Source: Vibrio gallicus (GTDB lineage Bacteria > Pseudomonadota > Gammaproteobacteria > Enterobacterales > Vibrionaceae). From it: DNA of 64,000 nt. Below are positions 19,177 through 28,889 of this stretch, piece by piece (the first letter of the stretch is position 1; every line of letters begins with the position of its first letter). The stretch is from assembly GCF_024346875.1 (NCBI RefSeq), contig NZ_AP024871.1, positions 930,001 through 994,000 on the forward strand. Direction: 5' to 3'. The translations under genes were made by a program, and so were the position numbers. A model generated the notes under the pieces. That model was not told the origin of the DNA. It did no database searches and worked only from the letters and a program-made list of their open reading frames with translations.

Positions 19177-20175
19177 GTGGTTCATTTTTTGTGGTTTAGT
19201 CGCCATCCGCTACGTTTTCTATTTTGGCCACTATTGTGGCCATTAAGCTTATTATTTGCCGCCGCTAGCCGCCGCCGCAAACAGCAGTTTATGGCAGGCA
19301 AACGTGAGGTGTATAAAGCACCGGTGCCTGTGATTGTGGTAGGTAATATTACCGCGGGTGGTAATGGCAAAACTCCGGTGGTGATATGGCTAGTTGAGCT
19401 ATTACAGCAACAAGGCTTAAAGGTGGGCGTTGTTTCGCGAGGTTATGGGGCCACGGCCCCAAGCTACCCGCTATTAGTGGGCAATCAAACGCCTGCAGAG
19501 CATTGTGGTGATGAGCCTAAACTTATTGCTCAGCGCACAGGGGCCACGGTTATGGTTGATCCTGTGCGAGCGCAAGCCGTTAAAGCATTATTGGAACATG
19601 GGGTAGATGTTGTAGTGTGTGATGATGGGTTACAACACTATGCTTTGGCTCGAGATATTGAATTTATTGTGATCGATGGGGTGCGCCGCTTTGGTAATCA
19701 GAATCTGATACCTCTAGGTCCACTGCGCGAGTCTACTCAACGCTTGTCTGAGGTCGATTTTTTGATTACCAATGGTGGGACGGCGCAGTCAGGCGAATTT
19801 GCCATGAGCCTTGCTCCTGATCTTGCTATTAACCTAGTCACTGGTGAGCAAAAAGTGGTGTCTGAGCTTGGAAGGTTAACGGCAATCGCGGCAATCGGAC
19901 ATCCACCGAGATTCTTCAATACCCTCGAACAGATGCAAGCCCATGTTATCACTTGCAAAGGCTTTACCGATCACAAGGCTCTGACAGCCGACGATATTCA
20001 GCCACTAATGACAGCTAGTGATGCCTTAATTATGACAGAAAAAGATGCGGTTAAATGTCGTGATTTTGCACATTCGAACTGGTGGTATTTACCGGTTTCA
20101 GCCAATATATCATCACGCAATACGACAACCGTTTTAGATAAGATTAATGAGGTTTTAAAGGAATATGGATCATAG
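19177..20175 (+). CDS. lpxK: Tetraacyldisaccharide 4'-kinase LpxK
   Basis: LpxK phosphorylates the 4' position of the lipid A disaccharide at the inner membrane. The 332-residue protein has an N-terminal membrane helix ([15 protein letters not shown]), then the P-loop [12 protein letters not shown] (about residues 54-65), a GVVSRGYG segment and [15 protein letters not shown], all expected in LpxK. The start is a GTG at 19177, five bases after msbA. The 3' end overlaps the small gene ycaR by 11 bases. Confidence 0.94.
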   Translation: MVHFLWFSRHPLRFLFWPLLWPLSLLFAAASRRRKQQFMAGKREVYKAPVPVIVVGNITAGGNGKTPVVIWLVELLQQQGLKVGVVSRGYGATAPSYPLLVGNQTPAEHCGDEPKLIAQRTGATVMVDPVRAQAVKALLEHGVDVVVCDDGLQHYALARDIEFIVIDGVRRFGNQNLIPLGPLRESTQRLSEVDFLITNGGTAQSGEFAMSLAPDLAINLVTGEQKVVSELGRLTAIAAIGHPPRFFNTLEQMQAHVITCKGFTDHKALTADDIQPLMTASDALIMTEKDAVKCRDFAHSNWWYLPVSANISSRNTTTVLDKINEVLKEYGS

Positions 20176-20344
20176 ACTGCTAGAAATCGTAGCTTGTCCA
20201 GTATGTAAAGGTAAGCTGGCATTTGATAAAGAAAAACAAGAACTTGTATGCAAGTTTGATCGCTTAGCTTATCCAATAAAAGAAGGCATTCCTGTGTTAT
20301 TGGAGCCTGAAGCTCGCATTATGACAATAGACGAAGGTCGTTAA
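20165..20344 (+). CDS. ycaR: Trm112-family small protein YcaR
   Basis: This 59-residue gene is nested between lpxK and kdsB. The protein ([18 protein letters not shown]...) matches YcaR, a Trm112-like zinc-ribbon-type protein. It keeps C11-P-V-C14 and a further Cys29, and continues with [17 protein letters not shown]. Trm112 proteins elsewhere activate methyltransferases; the role of YcaR is not established. Its ATG lies inside the lpxK end (11-base overlap), and its stop is two bases before the kdsB start, so it is co-translated within msbA-lpxK-ycaR-kdsB, as in E. coli. Confidence 0.92.
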   Translation: MDHRLLEIVACPVCKGKLAFDKEKQELVCKFDRLAYPIKEGIPVLLEPEARIMTIDEGR

Positions 20345-20346
20345 GT

Positions 20347-21102
20347 ATGTCTTTTACGGTAATCATTCCTGCTCGCTATCAATCATCACGTCTACCGGGA
20401 AAGCCGTTAGCTGATATCTGTGGTAAAACCATGATTGAGCGTGTATACCAGCAAGCACTGCAAGCGGGTGCGGACTCAGTGGTAGTTGCAACCGATGATG
20501 AGCGCGTAGCCCAAGAGGTTAAGCGTTTTGGCGGTGTGGTATGCATGACGTCAAGTCGCCATGAATCAGGGACTGAGCGCCTTGCAGAAGTGGTGCAAAA
20601 GATGGGTATCAGCGATGAACATATCGTGGTGAATGTTCAAGGGGATGAGCCATTAATCCCACCTCAGATCATTACTCAAGTCGCGAATAATCTTGCCCAA
20701 AGTGATGCGCCGATGGCGACACTAGGGGTAGATATTGAGAGTGCAGAAGAGGCATTTAACCCGAATGCGGTGAAGGTGATTGCAGATGAACAAGGTTATG
20801 CAATGTACTTTAGTCGCGCTACTATCCCGTGGGATCGCGACCAGTTTGCCGCAGATAAGAACACACTCCGCCAACCTTTAATGCGCCATATTGGTATTTA
20901 TGCCTACCGTGCTGGGTTTATCAATACCTATATCAATTGGCAACCCTCTGCACTTGAGCGTATTGAATCACTCGAGCAATTACGTGTACTGTGGTATGGA
21001 GAGAAAATCCATGTAGAGCGAGCTAAGGTAGCGCCTGCCGCTGGTGTGGATACTCAGCAAGACCTTGATGAAGTAAGACGCATCTTCGCCAGCAGTAACT
21101 AA
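20347..21102 (+). CDS. kdsB: 3-deoxy-manno-octulosonate cytidylyltransferase KdsB
   Basis: KdsB makes CMP-Kdo, the activated sugar for the LPS inner core. The 251-residue protein opens [22 protein letters not shown], the nucleotide-binding signature of the family. It also has [24 protein letters not shown] and, near the C-terminus, [15 protein letters not shown], all diagnostic. It is the last gene of the lipid A/Kdo operon, followed by a hairpin. Confidence 0.96.
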   Translation: MSFTVIIPARYQSSRLPGKPLADICGKTMIERVYQQALQAGADSVVVATDDERVAQEVKRFGGVVCMTSSRHESGTERLAEVVQKMGISDEHIVVNVQGDEPLIPPQIITQVANNLAQSDAPMATLGVDIESAEEAFNPNAVKVIADEQGYAMYFSRATIPWDRDQFAADKNTLRQPLMRHIGIYAYRAGFINTYINWQPSALERIESLEQLRVLWYGEKIHVERAKVAPAAGVDTQQDLDEVRRIFASSN

Positions 21103-21118
21103 ACTCACGTCAAAATTT

Positions 21119-21155
21119 AACAAATGCAGCGGTATTAGATACCACTGCATTTGTT
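21119..21155. terminator. Hairpin terminator between kdsB and nitroreductase gene
   Basis: Nested perfect stems, AACAAATGCAG / CTGCATTTGTT outside and GGTAT / ATACC inside, lie between two convergent genes. The T tract is weak, so the read-through level is uncertain. Confidence 0.65.
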
Positions 21156-21159
21156 GTTC

Positions 21160-21819
21160 TTAAACGACCTTAAACACATCTTCCATGGCTAATCTTGATT
21201 TTGGCTGGCCAAAGTTTCGGTCTAACTGTTGTGAATGATAGCCCATAGCGAGTGCCACATCGCACACATAGCCACCTAGTTCATCGGCAAACTCTTCAGC
21301 AATCAGCTCAGAATCGATACCTTCCATCGGCGTTGCATCAATGCCCATACGCGCAACAACGTGTAGTGCATTGCCAAGTGCGATATAGGTTTGTGCTTTG
21401 GTCCAACTGGCATTACAGCCATTTTCATCACTATGAAGTGCGGCAAAATGAAATGCGCCATTGAGCACATCATCGTACACTTCAGGTTTCAAGCGACCTA
21501 AAGCTACATTGATATCGAGTACTTTTTTGTAGTCCTCTTTTTTGTATATAGGGTTGTGTGCGAACAAAATGATATGCGAGGCATCGGTGGCGTGGTGTTG
21601 ATTTGGCTGATATTTATTTTTGAATGTGGCATCTAAGCGTGCTTTACCAGCCTCGCTTTCAATCAAGATAAATCGCCACGGCTGGGAGTTTATCGAAGAG
21701 GCTGACAAGCGAATGGCTTCTTTGATTATGGCGATATCTTGCGGTGGGATACGGCGATTTCTATCATATTTTTTAGTGGTATATCGGCTAGTTAGGTCTT
21801 CAATGATTTGATGTGACAT
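21160..21819 (-). CDS. NfsB-like NAD(P)H nitroreductase (FMN-dependent)
   Basis: A 219-residue flavoprotein of the NfsB/dihydropteridine-reductase/FRase I group. The N-terminal SRYTTKKYDRNRRIP carries basic FMN-phosphate contacts. RLSASSINSQPWRFILIESEAGK is the FMN-binding stretch, and the C-terminal KSRLAMEDVFKVV matches the family end (217-219 residues). It likely reduces quinones, nitro compounds or flavins with NAD(P)H. It is a single gene with no apparent tie to its neighbours; the hydrogenase locus begins on its other side. Confidence 0.85.
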   Translation of the reverse strand: MSHQIIEDLTSRYTTKKYDRNRRIPPQDIAIIKEAIRLSASSINSQPWRFILIESEAGKARLDATFKNKYQPNQHHATDASHIILFAHNPIYKKEDYKKVLDINVALGRLKPEVYDDVLNGAFHFAALHSDENGCNASWTKAQTYIALGNALHVVARMGIDATPMEGIDSELIAEEFADELGGYVCDVALAMGYHSQQLDRNFGQPKSRLAMEDVFKVV

Positions 21820-21932
21820 ATGCGTTTCCTAGGATGTAAATGCTTTGAATATGATTAAGTGTAGTAGCCCTATTGTAGGGATATCGGTATTCTTTAGGCT
21901 CTGCTAGCCAATAGTTATAAAACAATAATTTG

Positions 21933-21945
21933 AGGTGTGTGTCCT
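21933..21945 (+). repeat. REP-like half unit overlapping the hupE leader
   Basis: AGGTGTGTGTCC matches the core of the repeats at 5420-5459 and 6658-6710. A second shortened match, AAAGGTGTGT (21955-21963), follows and supplies the purine-rich ribosome-binding stretch six bases before the hupE ATG. Confidence 0.45.
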
Positions 21946-21966
21946 TTAAGCATAAAGGTGTGTTAG

Positions 21967-22533
21967 ATGTATAGGTTACTGTTTTTAATTTGTTTTGTAA
22001 GCTCACCGGTATTTGCTCATTCTGGGCATTTAGATGCAAGTAGTGGGTTTAGTGCGGGATTCTTGCATCCCTTTTTGGGGTTAGACCATTTATTTGCCAT
22101 GCTGTGCGTTGGGATCACCAGTTCTAGGTTGGGGGGGCGTGCAATTTGGGCTGTGCCTGGGCTGTTTATCGGTGTAATGACGATTGGCTTTATTCTCGGA
22201 AAGCAGGGGATACCTTTTGCTTATTTTGAGTCTCTAATTGGGCTTTCTTTAGTGTTCTTTGGTATTTTATTAGTACCGACTATGAAGCTACGAATAGGCT
22301 ACATCGTGTGGCCGATTATGGTATTTGCAATCGCACATGGGTATGCCCATGGCAGTGAGATTGGTGTATTACATAATCCATGGGACTTCCAACAAGGCTT
22401 TTTGTTGGCTTCGGTAATTATTCATATTTGTGGCGTTATGCTTGGCTTTATTCCCACTTCGAATCCATACGTTCAACGTGGTGTTAAAGCGGGGTTTGTT
22501 GCGATAGCCGTATATGGCATCTTTTTGATTTGA
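21967..22533 (+). CDS. hupE: HupE/UreJ family nickel permease
   Basis: HupE proteins are inner-membrane nickel permeases that feed hydrogenase or urease assembly. The 188-residue product has a cleavable signal peptide (MYRLLFLICFVSSPVFA, residues 1-17) leaving an N-terminal HSGH, then the family motif HPFLGLDHLFAMLCVG and five to six TM helices with conserved histidines (AIAHGYAHGSE). No urease genes are visible, and the convergent gene is hypD, so it is best read as the nickel supplier of this hydrogenase. It is transcribed on its own, toward the hyp operon, and shares the terminator at 22558-22591. Confidence 0.9.
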   Translation: MYRLLFLICFVSSPVFAHSGHLDASSGFSAGFLHPFLGLDHLFAMLCVGITSSRLGGRAIWAVPGLFIGVMTIGFILGKQGIPFAYFESLIGLSLVFFGILLVPTMKLRIGYIVWPIMVFAIAHGYAHGSEIGVLHNPWDFQQGFLLASVIIHICGVMLGFIPTSNPYVQRGVKAGFVAIAVYGIFLI

Positions 22534-22557
22534 AGACGGCCCTATCTATCACCGATC

Positions 22558-22591
22558 AAAAATGGCGAATTGATTACAACTCGCCATTTTT
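22558..22591. terminator. Bidirectional terminator between hupE and hypD
   Basis: AAAAATGGCGA / TCGCCATTTTT, extended by GAATTG-CAACTC pairing with a mismatch, lies between convergent hupE and the hyp operon and can end both transcripts. Confidence 0.8.
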
Positions 22592-22615
22592 AATTATTCA
22601 GTATGATAGAGCAGA

Positions 22616-23743
22616 TTATTGGTGCGGCTTTACTTGAACATTATATTGGTAGTAAGCCGAGCAAGCGCCTTCATTGGATACCATGAGCGCCCCAACCGGA
22701 TTGGCAGGTGTGCACTCTTTGCCAAATAATGGGCAATCGGTAGGCTTTGCTAGTCCTTTTATCACGTTGGCGCAGCGACACCCTTCTGGTTCTGCAATTC
22801 GATTTGGGTTTAGGTTATATCTCGTAGAGGCATCAAATTTTTGATAAGCCGGTTTCAGCTTAAGCCCTGACTCATCGATATTGCCGAGACCTCGCCAATC
22901 ACTAGACTGCGCAATAGTGAATACATCGTTAATTGCCAGCTGTGCCAATTGGTTACCACTATCGGAAACGGCACGTTGGTAGCAGTTAACTACATCCACT
23001 TGCTCATTGCTCACTTGGTCGACAATGGATTCGATTGCCATCAGGAAATCAAGCGGTTCAAATCCGGCTGTGGCGACGGGTAGTTGATACTCATCATTAC
23101 AGAACTGATAGTGCTTTTGACCTGTAATAATTGATACATGTCCCGGAGCTACTAGTCCATTTAAGCGAACGTTTTCATCATCTAATACCGAGCGTAGAGC
23201 TGGCTCAAGTAATATATGATGACAAAGTACTGAAAAGTTAGTTACGTTCTGACGCGCAGCTTGCTGAAGAGTCAGGGCTGTGGGTGGGGTCGTCGTTTCA
23301 AAGCCAATTGCAAAAAATACCACGTCTTTGTCTGGATTTTGCTTGGCTAACGCTAACGCATCTAGCGGCGAGTAGACGATACGAATATCCGCGCCACGAG
23401 CCTTAGCCGCTAATAGATTACCATCTTGGCCAGGAACGCGCATTGCATCGCCATAACTACAGAAAATAACGTTATCTTGTTCAGCAATCTCAATCGCTTC
23501 ATTAATGCGTTGGCGCGGCAATACACACACAGGACAGCCAGGGCCATGCACAAATTCAATGCTATCATTGAGAAGCTTATCTAAACCAAAGCGGAAGATA
23601 GTATGGGTATGACCACCACACACCTCCATGATTTGCAGAGGTTTGCTAGGTGACAGCTGCTCAAGTTTATTGTTGATAGATTCAACCAGCGCCATTACCT
23701 TTTCTGGTTGGCGGTATTCACTAATGAATTTCACTGTGTTCAC
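22616..23743 (-). CDS. hypD: Hydrogenase Fe(CN)2CO maturation factor HypD
   Basis: HypD is a [4Fe-4S] protein that, with HypC, holds the iron while cyanide and CO ligands are attached. The 375-residue product has ICEVCGGHTH-type residues (IMEVCGGHTHTIFRFG), FVHGPGCPVCVLPR, GFETTTPPTA and the C-terminal cysteine set (GCRCANVIKGLAKPTDCPLFGKEC in outline) that binds the cluster. It is the last gene of the operon and overlaps hypC by 23 bases, a coupling that fits the HypCD complex. Confidence 0.95.
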   Translation of the reverse strand: MNTVKFISEYRQPEKVMALVESINNKLEQLSPSKPLQIMEVCGGHTHTIFRFGLDKLLNDSIEFVHGPGCPVCVLPRQRINEAIEIAEQDNVIFCSYGDAMRVPGQDGNLLAAKARGADIRIVYSPLDALALAKQNPDKDVVFFAIGFETTTPPTALTLQQAARQNVTNFSVLCHHILLEPALRSVLDDENVRLNGLVAPGHVSIITGQKHYQFCNDEYQLPVATAGFEPLDFLMAIESIVDQVSNEQVDVVNCYQRAVSDSGNQLAQLAINDVFTIAQSSDWRGLGNIDESGLKLKPAYQKFDASTRYNLNPNRIAEPEGCRCANVIKGLAKPTDCPLFGKECTPANPVGALMVSNEGACSAYYQYNVQVKPHQ

Positions 23744-23969
23744 CCATTTGTTCTATTAACTCCAGAGTCTCGGTCGCTTCTTGCTCACTGATAATCGCCA
23801 GCGCGAACCCTACGTGGACTAATACCCATTGCTCTATCAATGATTCGCTATTTTCAAGCCAAACACATGCCGCGTTCACCTCGCGTTTAAGTCCATTAAT
23901 TGACACTGTGACTAGCTGTTGTTCTGGATCCGAGATTGCAACTATCTGTGCAGGTACACCTAAACACAT
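23721..23969 (-). CDS. hypC: Hydrogenase maturation chaperone HypC
   Basis: An 82-residue HypC/HybG family protein. After removal of Met1, Cys2 of MCLGVPAQIVAI would carry the iron ligand-transfer role, and the WVLVHVGFALAIISEQEA segment is typical. HypC shuttles the Fe(CN)2CO unit from HypD to the large-subunit precursor. It overlaps hypD and sits two bases from hypB. A second, diverged member lies at 28632-28874. Confidence 0.95.
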   Translation of the reverse strand: MCLGVPAQIVAISDPEQQLVTVSINGLKREVNAACVWLENSESLIEQWVLVHVGFALAIISEQEATETLELIEQMGEHSEIH

Positions 23970-23970
23970 A

Positions 23971-25002
<1,032 letters not shown>

Positions 25003-25003
25003 G

Positions 25004-25339
25004 TTAATTTACCTCTATATGTTTTACTTTCATTTCGCTACCGTCAATAACCACATATTGATGTCCTTTGCACTTAGGGCAAGGGTCGGTGCGAGAATGG
25101 TAGTCAAATTGGGCCAAGCAAGTCATACAAAATATACTGCCTGGGACTGTTTCTATAGTTAATACTGCATCTTGTGCGGGGGTATTGTTAGTTACCGCGC
25201 TAAAGCCAAACTGCAAGGCATCGATTTCGATACCAGATAATTCTCCAACACTAATTACAACCTCACTGATTTGCTCTTGCGGTTGAATATGGTCTAAGGC
25301 TATCTGGACGATATTCTGTGCTATCGACATTTCATGCAT
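25004..25339 (-). CDS. hypA: Nickel metallochaperone HypA
   Basis: A 111-residue HypA. The N-terminal MHEMSIA contains His2, the nickel ligand. A zinc loop of two CxxC motifs (FCMTC and PCPKC, about residues 70-92) is intact. HypA works with HypB to load nickel into the large subunit. Its stop is one base before the hypB start, and the HupK-like gene ends three bases upstream. Confidence 0.94.
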   Translation of the reverse strand: MHEMSIAQNIVQIALDHIQPQEQISEVVISVGELSGIEIDALQFGFSAVTNNTPAQDAVLTIETVPGSIFCMTCLAQFDYHSRTDPCPKCKGHQYVVIDGSEMKVKHIEVN

Positions 25340-25342
25340 AGT

Positions 25343-26266
25343 CTATTCATTACCCTTGTCGCTGTTGGTTGAGTCAAATTCAATACTCACTTCCATACAG
25401 GGAAAGTGGGTGAGTATCCATACCGACAACGCGAGTGGATAGTCGGCTAATTGTTTAAGATTTATGCCTAATAAACTGCGGCTTAGGCTATCAACGATAC
25501 CCGATGTGGGTACCTGTATTGTATATTGTTTAACCGCACTATTGTGCCAAGTGACGTGATGGCTAAGCTGCCCCCTTGCCGCATCAACCGTACCGTCAAA
25601 ACGCTGGTTAGAGTGATAATGCTGTGGCTGAATAACGTCGATTTGTGCATCAACTAGCTCCTGCCACATCGCTTGGATACGATCTACAATTGTGGGAGTA
25701 ATCTGCTGCATACGCACGCTTGGGCCTGATTCATATTGCTGCAAGACGGATTGCTCAGTATATAACTGCTTCGCCCAATGCTGCTGGTGTATGTACTCAA
25801 TAATCGGCTTAAACAGGGCGCTTTTAAAATCGACTGTCGTTATTGGCTCATCAATTGTTATTGGTACGGCTTGGCTATTGGCAAGCCATATATCATGGGC
25901 TAGCCGCGCTTTATACGCCATCAGTTGTTGGCGAAATTGCGTGAACAGCGCTTGTTGTGAGGGTTGCGCGGTAAATAACAGTTGAAATATTCGCCACAGT
26001 TGCCAGCTAATTTCTAACATGCGTTCCAACGCCAGTGCTTGATTTTGTGCTTGTTGTTGAGCTTGATTTGCACTGATACCTTGGGTGTGAAAAAAGGCGC
26101 TATTATGCGCTTGTCCACACTGCTTGTAGATTAAATTGAGGCGCTTGTTTACCGTAGCGGCATCTTGATTTAATAACACTGCATTTACGTTGGGGTAATT
26201 AAATTGGGCGAAGCAGTCGCGAATTATATCGTGCTCTATGTGTAGCTTTAGAATGATACCCGGCAT
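25343..26266 (-). CDS. HupK-like degenerate paralogue of the hydrogenase large subunit
   Basis: A 307-residue protein that I read as HupK-like. It follows the outline of a [NiFe] large subunit but lacks the nickel site. Where HyaB has RICGVCTYSH, it has KQCGQAHNSAF (Cys50 kept, second Cys lost). A mid-protein ARGQLSHHV echoes the large-subunit PRGMLSHW. The end FPCMEVSIEF replaces DPCMACAVH, losing one cysteine and the cleavage-site histidine. HupK in Rhizobium is known to assist maturation; a scaffold holding the Fe(CN)2CO unit is the usual proposal. The start is the ATG overlapping the hypF stop (TAATG); an upstream in-frame start at 26323 lies inside hypF and is less likely. Confidence 0.7.
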   Translation of the reverse strand: MPGIILKLHIEHDIIRDCFAQFNYPNVNAVLLNQDAATVNKRLNLIYKQCGQAHNSAFFHTQGISANQAQQQAQNQALALERMLEISWQLWRIFQLLFTAQPSQQALFTQFRQQLMAYKARLAHDIWLANSQAVPITIDEPITTVDFKSALFKPIIEYIHQQHWAKQLYTEQSVLQQYESGPSVRMQQITPTIVDRIQAMWQELVDAQIDVIQPQHYHSNQRFDGTVDAARGQLSHHVTWHNSAVKQYTIQVPTSGIVDSLSRSLLGINLKQLADYPLALSVWILTHFPCMEVSIEFDSTNSDKGNE

Positions 26267-28629
26267 TAATTGGTTGCTCCCGTGTGTAACTGACCTGAAG
26301 CTGGTAACTGCCTGCGATGCCAAGCAATCAATGCTTGGCCAACACTAATACCGCCGTCGTTAGCAGGGATAGTGCTGTGTATTAATGGGATTTGGTTTTG
26401 TTTAGTTAGGCCATGTTTTAACAGCATTAGTAGCAGGCTGTTTTGCATGACACCACCACTTAACACCACTTGGTTGGTGGATGCCAGTGGCTTTGCATCG
26501 TGCAACCAACACAAAACTATGTGCGCCAAGTATCGATGGAAAAATAGCGCTATGTGTGCGTTTGATTGCTGCCCATATTTTAGTAATAAGTGCTGCCACA
26601 TAAGCTCAATAGAGGGATTAGGGTCGCTGTGTTGCAAATCAGTAAGCTCAAGATGTGCCATATTAAACCCTTGCCATGCCAGCCCCTCTAATGTCATTGC
26701 GGCTTGGCCTTCAAAGCTTTGCTGTTCAAATACATCGCTAACTAACGCAGCTACGGCATCAAAAAGGCGTCCAGTGCTGCTGGCTATAGGGCTGTTGATG
26801 TTATTTTTCATCGCTTGGCGCAACAGTGGTAGTGGCTTGCATGATAATTGCTGTAAGGCGCTGTTTGGCACCTGAGTACCATGGTGGGTTTGCCATGTTG
26901 GAACATGGGTTTCGAGCTGGGCTAATAGATTTCGCCACGGCTGGATTGATGCCTTGTCACCACCAATTAACGGGACTGCGGGTAAGCCTGTAATTCGCTG
27001 ACAGGTGGCATAATTGGCAATAAATAGCTCCCCACCAAATAGGTTATGTGAGCAATTGTCATGTATATCATCGTTCCAACCTAAGCCGTCAAGGGTCACA
27101 GCGAGCATGGGGTTGTGATAACGAGAGATCTGATTATCCGCTAAGCAGGCTGCGATATGGGCGTGATGATGGTTTACGCTCGCTTGCGCTACATGAGTAA
27201 ATAGAGCGTTGGCATACTGATGAGTGATATAGCCAGTGTGGCAATCATAAGCCCCGAGTGTGGTTTGATGAGCAAATAGGCTCTGCGTATCTTGGATAGT
27301 TGTCTTTATCTCATCCACTATCATAGGATTAGATGCATCACCGAGGTGGGGCATCATCAGGGCTCGTCCGCGCTTTGTAATGCATGTAGCTTGCTTGAGA
27401 TCCGAGCCTAAGGCTAAGACGCCATCGCAGTGTTCAAACCCGGCAGGTAGGTCTAACATTTGAGGGACATAACCACGAGCACGGCGCATGATACTGGCTT
27501 TGCCATCAATGACCTGTACGATACTGTCGTCGAGGCGACGTACAATGTCACGATTATGGGTTAAAAACAAATCACACAGTTGCCCAAGTTGTGCCAAGGC
27601 TTGCAGGTTATCGATTGGCATTGGAAAGCCACTTTTGTTAGCCGATGTCATAACCAGAGGCCTATCGCACAGTTCCAATAATAGGTGCTGTAGAGGATTG
27701 CTAGGCAGCATAATGCCGATATATGGCATGGCAAAACTCACGTTCTCTGCCACGAGAGAATTGGGTTTTGGTTTAAGCAATACAATTGGCGCGGCGGCGC
27801 TAAGCAATTGACGCTGCTCTTCTTGGTTAACGTAGGCGATAGCGCGGACAGCATCAATATCTTTAACCATCAACGCAAACGGCTTATGTGGACGGTGTTT
27901 TCTGTGGCGCAAGGTAGTGACTGCGCAAGCATTGGTTGCATCAACCGCTAGATGAAATCCACCTACACCTTTAATTGCAACTGTCTTACCGCAGAGTAGT
28001 TGCTTTGCACACCAATCGAGAGGCTGCCCGCCTGCCTGTGAGACCGGCTTACCTTGGTTATCTTGAACCGTGATACTTGGCCCACAGGTAGGGCAAGCGG
28101 TAGGTTGCGCATGGAAGCGTCGATCCCTTGGGTCTTGATATTCGAGTTGGCATGTATTGCACAATTCAAAGGAGGCCATAGAGGTGTTCGCTCTATCGTA
28201 TGGTATGGCTTTTATGATGGAATAGCGTGGCCCACAATGGATGCAATTGGTAAATTCATAGCCATGGCGCGAATCCTTAGAATCATGGATTTCTTGTAAG
28301 CAGTGTTCACAGGTAGCAGCATCGGGTGCAATGCTGGTATCCATAATGCCGGCATTAGATTGAGATATAACAAAGTCGGTATAGGATTTAATCTCGATAT
28401 TACTTTGGGTTATGGAATCTATGACAGAAAGTTTAGGAGCATATTGCGAAATCGCGTCGATAAACTGCTCAATCTTGCTGTCTGGTTTTAGCTTAATGCC
28501 GACCCCGTTTGCGTCATTGTATACCTCACCCAATAGTCGAAACTGATGTGCTAATTGCCAGACAAATGGCCGGAAACCGACCCCTTGTACTTGGCCTTTG
28601 ATTCGAATAAGAACACCAGTTTCTGGCAT
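26266..28629 (-). CDS. hypF: Carbamoyltransferase HypF
   Basis: HypF turns carbamoyl phosphate into the thiocarbamate on HypE that becomes the cyanide ligands. The 787-residue product has all modules: acylphosphatase (GQVQGVGFRPFVWQLA, residues 9-24), paired zinc-finger motifs (CEHC, CIHC, CNTC, CPTC), a YrdC-like domain (KHRPHKPFALMVKDI ... VMTSANKSG) and the Kae1-like carbamoyltransferase domain with HHHAHIAACL, VTLDGLGW, VVLSGGVMQN and ANDGGISVGQ. The gene lies between a second hypC-like gene and the HupK-like gene, all closely spaced. Confidence 0.96.
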   Translation of the reverse strand: MPETGVLIRIKGQVQGVGFRPFVWQLAHQFRLLGEVYNDANGVGIKLKPDSKIEQFIDAISQYAPKLSVIDSITQSNIEIKSYTDFVISQSNAGIMDTSIAPDAATCEHCLQEIHDSKDSRHGYEFTNCIHCGPRYSIIKAIPYDRANTSMASFELCNTCQLEYQDPRDRRFHAQPTACPTCGPSITVQDNQGKPVSQAGGQPLDWCAKQLLCGKTVAIKGVGGFHLAVDATNACAVTTLRHRKHRPHKPFALMVKDIDAVRAIAYVNQEEQRQLLSAAAPIVLLKPKPNSLVAENVSFAMPYIGIMLPSNPLQHLLLELCDRPLVMTSANKSGFPMPIDNLQALAQLGQLCDLFLTHNRDIVRRLDDSIVQVIDGKASIMRRARGYVPQMLDLPAGFEHCDGVLALGSDLKQATCITKRGRALMMPHLGDASNPMIVDEIKTTIQDTQSLFAHQTTLGAYDCHTGYITHQYANALFTHVAQASVNHHHAHIAACLADNQISRYHNPMLAVTLDGLGWNDDIHDNCSHNLFGGELFIANYATCQRITGLPAVPLIGGDKASIQPWRNLLAQLETHVPTWQTHHGTQVPNSALQQLSCKPLPLLRQAMKNNINSPIASSTGRLFDAVAALVSDVFEQQSFEGQAAMTLEGLAWQGFNMAHLELTDLQHSDPNPSIELMWQHLLLKYGQQSNAHIALFFHRYLAHIVLCWLHDAKPLASTNQVVLSGGVMQNSLLLMLLKHGLTKQNQIPLIHSTIPANDGGISVGQALIAWHRRQLPASGQLHTGATN

Positions 28630-28631
28630 GT

Positions 28632-28874
28632 TTAGATCTCTCCGCTCTGCATTTTGTCGAAGATAATCTGATAAAGCTCAAGGCTTTCTAATGCCGCGTC
28701 TTCTTGCATAGTTTGCACCGCTCGGCCTGATTGGATCAGTACATAATCACCCAAAGCTAAAGGGTCAGTAATAAGGTGGATATCAACTTCTCGAGTTGTA
28801 CCTAAGGTATCAACCAGAGCAGTTTGGTTGGTGAGATCAAGCTTGGTGATCTTAGAAGGAATAGAAAAACACAT
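28632..28874 (-). CDS. Second HypC/HybG/HupF-family chaperone
   Basis: An 80-residue HypC-family protein, MCFSIPSKITKLD..., with the essential Cys2 and a LGDYVLIQSGRAVQTM strand pair matching the family, but clearly diverged from the HypC at 23721-23969. Organisms with more than one HypC-type protein often dedicate one to a particular large subunit (HybG) or to late cofactor protection (HupF). Only one large subunit is visible here, so the two may act at different steps. It lies two bases upstream of hypF and 15 bases after the HypF-like gene. Confidence 0.88.
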   Translation of the reverse strand: MCFSIPSKITKLDLTNQTALVDTLGTTREVDIHLITDPLALGDYVLIQSGRAVQTMQEDAALESLELYQIIFDKMQSGEI

Positions 28875-28889
28875 ACTATATTCTTATGC

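Noticed and set aside
17423..21102. lpxR and msbA-lpxK-kdsB as one lipid A modification island
   Set aside because: lpxR (45697-46698) is 24 kb away among unrelated genes; msbA-lpxK-ycaR-kdsB is the standard core operon.
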